Shown here piece after piece: positions 63,601 to 64,000 of a stretch of 64,000 nucleotides of DNA (position 1 is its first letter; each line of letters starts with the position of its first letter). Position numbers and translations under genes: made by a program. This DNA is from JBDTNL01 sp039933785 (GTDB taxonomy: Bacteria > Acidobacteriota > Thermoanaerobaculia > Multivoradales > JAGPDF01), in the NCBI GenBank assembly GCA_039933785.1, contig JBDTNL010000011.1, positions 7,455-71,454 on the forward strand. The letters are read 5' to 3'. The notes under the pieces were generated by a model. It was not told where the DNA came from. It searched no databases and saw only the letters and a program-made list of their open reading frames with translations.

Positions 63601-63729
63601 TCCGCGGTCGGTAGCGCCGATGCTTCGCCCTCTGCCGATCTCATTGACGGATTCGATCGCGCCGAGGGCACACTGCGCAAGCTCTCCGCGGACTGGTCCG
63701 CTTTCGACCGCAGCCTGCCCCAGCACTGA
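60694..63729 (+). CDS. Exported sortilin/VPS10-like Asp-box beta-propeller protein
   Basis: 1011 residues from ATG 60694, which has GAAGGAG nine bases upstream and opens a signal peptide (PVALTLLSLASSAAAVDP). Residues about 30-730 contain ten or more Asp-box motifs of the sortilin ten-bladed propeller type: SNDAGRTWTPI, SRDGGQTWKHL, SEDGGATWTRV, SRDGGSTWTAV, SQDGGKTFRPL and SFDGGDHWQPL. The block LGPFRGGRVLAVTGVP and the later VATHGRAFWILDD are typical of the bacterial 'glycosyl hydrolase, sortilin-like' group; no catalytic activity is established. The C-terminus (about 770-1011) is an Ig-like domain (GTYSVELTVDGE) and a helical tail. It shares the Asp-box plan with the protein at 10578-12077 but not its length. 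Confidence 0.88.
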   Translation: MHSLPRRVFPVALTLLSLASSAAAVDPALLQNLRWRLLGPFRGGRVLAVTGVPREPSHYYFGAVGGGVWESNDAGRTWTPIFDEVASIGAIAVAPSDPKVLYVGTGEADMRTDIAYGQGMYGSRDGGQTWKHLGLADSHQIGAVIVDPRNADRVFVAVLGHAYGPNAERGVYRSEDGGATWTRVLAKDADTGAIDLVFQPGHPDVLFASLWTTRRPPWNIYPPSNGPGSGLYASRDGGSTWTAVHGNGFPDAPGRIGLAFAPSAPQRLYAMVDSKEGGLYRSDDSGVHWARMSGDTRIWQRGWYFGGIAVEPRDPDTVYACNTALYRSQDGGKTFRPLKGSPGGDDYHTLWIDPEAPQRRILGVDQGAVVSHNGGETWSSWYNQPTGQFYHVATDNRFPYWVYGAQQDSGAAGVPSRSSTRDGVNMTQFREVTAGGESGNIAPDPDDPQIVFGGNVDRLDLRSEQTLSVDPTLAYPDENYRTIWTLPLAFSPASPHALYYGRQFLFRTTDRGAHWDRISPDLTRPTLSVPATLDAATVQQSTPYGERRGVIYAIAPSPLARKTVWVGTDDGLIWRTDDDGGHWNDVTPAALTPWSKVGILEASHFELATAYAAIDRHRLDDYAAHIYRTHDGGKIWQQVADGIPDGAFVNAVREDPVRRGLLYAATERGVFVSFDGGDHWQPLQNGLPQSSVRDLVVHGDDLVVATHGRAFWILDDMSALRHMDSVVNERVVLFPPAPAVRLRQAGFTGTPLPQDEPMAANPPNGAILDYALASTARGPVRLRILDSAGAEVRRYASDDPPQGADLTKLQIAPDWVDESAHLGTSAGMHRFVWPLRYAGNAALGNAFQPDDGLWAAPGTYSVELTVDGELRTQPLDVIADPRVEIAPAALAAQFALARRIEARRSEAAKLSESIATFAKTLPPRGGEADARWARLDALSGGGEAPPGKPTAPPSRPSVRSVIADLANLASAVGSADASPSADLIDGFDRAEGTLRKLSADWSAFDRSLPQH

Positions 63730-63759
63730 GCGGCCCGGCGGCCGCTCAGCCAATGCGCT

Positions 63760-63788
63760 TTGCAGCCTCAACGCCGACCGGCTAGACT
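63760..63788 (+). promoter_or_regulatory. Sigma-70 promoter of the YebC-family gene
   Basis: TTGCAG (63760-63765), a 17-nt spacer and TAGACT (63783-63788). The predicted start near 63795 gives a 48-nt leader before the ATG at 63843. Confidence 0.6.
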
Positions 63789-63842
63789 TCGGGGTACCGA
63801 GCTCGCCTGGCTCTCCACGAAGTCCTTCCTCTCGGAACGCCC

Positions 63843-64000
63843 ATGGGACGCATTTTCGAAACTCGCAAGCACACCATGTTCGCGCGCTGGGACAAGATGT
63901 CCAAAGCGTTCGCGCGCATCGGCAAGGACCTTACGATCGCGGTCAAGGCCGGCGGGCCCGATCCCGAGTCGAACCTGCCGCTTCGCCGCGTCATGCAGAA
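63843..64000 (+). CDS. YebC/PmpR-family translation or transcription factor, 3' end missing
   Basis: The first 52 residues are visible and the gene runs off the window. MGRIFETRKHTMFARWDKMS, then KAFARIGKDLTIAVKAGGPD and PESNLPLRRVMQ match the N-terminal domain of the YebC family. They are nearer the branch that begins MGR-xF-E-x-RK than the more common MAGHSKW branch. Members were described as transcription regulators and more recently as factors that help ribosomes through proline-rich stretches. Many exported proteins in this window have Pro/Ala-rich linkers, which fits but proves nothing. Confidence 0.8.
   Translation, partial: MGRIFETRKHTMFARWDKMSKAFARIGKDLTIAVKAGGPDPESNLPLRRVMQ

Overview
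This 64 kb window is chromosomal DNA from a GC-rich, Gram-negative-type bacterium. Core genes (bS21, MutS2, DnaG, RpoD, RecQ, Pol IV, EttA) sit among many exported proteins. The mix points to the Acidobacteriota (Thermoanaerobaculia- or Vicinamibacteria-like) as the most likely home. It includes a DUF5916/CBM9-like barrel protein, a sortilin-like Asp-box protein, an S8 protease with an IPTL-CTERM tail, Ig-repeat surface proteins and several DinB-superfamily enzymes. That placement is inference, since no rRNA or other taxonomic marker was compared. I see no insertion sequence, integrase, CRISPR array or prophage core, so this is a stable chromosome region.

Layout. 1-9.3 kb: the end of a biotin-dependent carboxyltransferase, purE, a periplasmic parvulin, recQ, a SnoaL-like protein, dinB (Pol IV), a YHS protein, a DinB-superfamily protein and ettA. 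9.3-12.1 kb: a Tat-exported HisC-like aminotransferase and a secreted Asp-box (sialidase-like) protein. 12.1-22.1 kb: the most unusual region. It holds a seven-gene co-directional minus-strand run: a 2086-residue exported repeat/beta-helix protein, three tandem phage Tail-Collar (MdpB-like) proteins spaced by exactly 8 nt, a Tat-signal protein, a 15-residue-repeat coiled-coil protein and a GNAT acetyltransferase. The run meets a convergent DUF6916-type gene. 22.2-25.7 kb: an exported amidase and a fused PntAB-PntB transhydrogenase without its NAD-binding partner subunit. 25.8-30.1 kb: a sulfur cluster of a CBS-type PLP enzyme, an aldo/keto reductase, a sulfite oxidase-type Moco enzyme and a rhodanese-persulfide dioxygenase fusion. 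30.1-37.5 kb: a PQQ-type sugar dehydrogenase-like protein, an EamA transporter, a decayed DinB remnant, an ECF sigma/NrsF-type anti-sigma pair, a DUF5916-like outer-membrane protein and a broken glutaminase gene. 37.6-43.9 kb: the macromolecular-synthesis operon rpsU-mutS2-dnaG-rpoD (minus strand). 44.2-49.9 kb: a GAF-like/disordered protein, a lytic transglycosylase, a degenerate sulfatase-fold lipoprotein and a CAT-anticodon tRNA. 50.1-56.6 kb: a zinc-ribbon coiled-coil protein, RNase HI, YggS and a four-gene BMP-type nucleoside ABC importer. 56.7-64 kb: an S8-like protease with a Glu at the usual His position, a DinB protein, a sortilin-like protein and the start of a YebC-family gene.

How genes work together. 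The 25.8-30.1 kb cluster can be read as sulfide/persulfide production, oxidation to sulfite and oxidation to sulfate. The importer genes overlap by ATGA/GTGA and make a complete transporter. The 12-22 kb block looks like one surface or secreted assembly built from phage tail-tip-like modules, and it is the best candidate here for an undescribed system. No gene-free stretch exceeds about 300 bases; the two longest gaps hold a pseudogene remnant (32515-32801) and back-to-back promoters (43938-44205).
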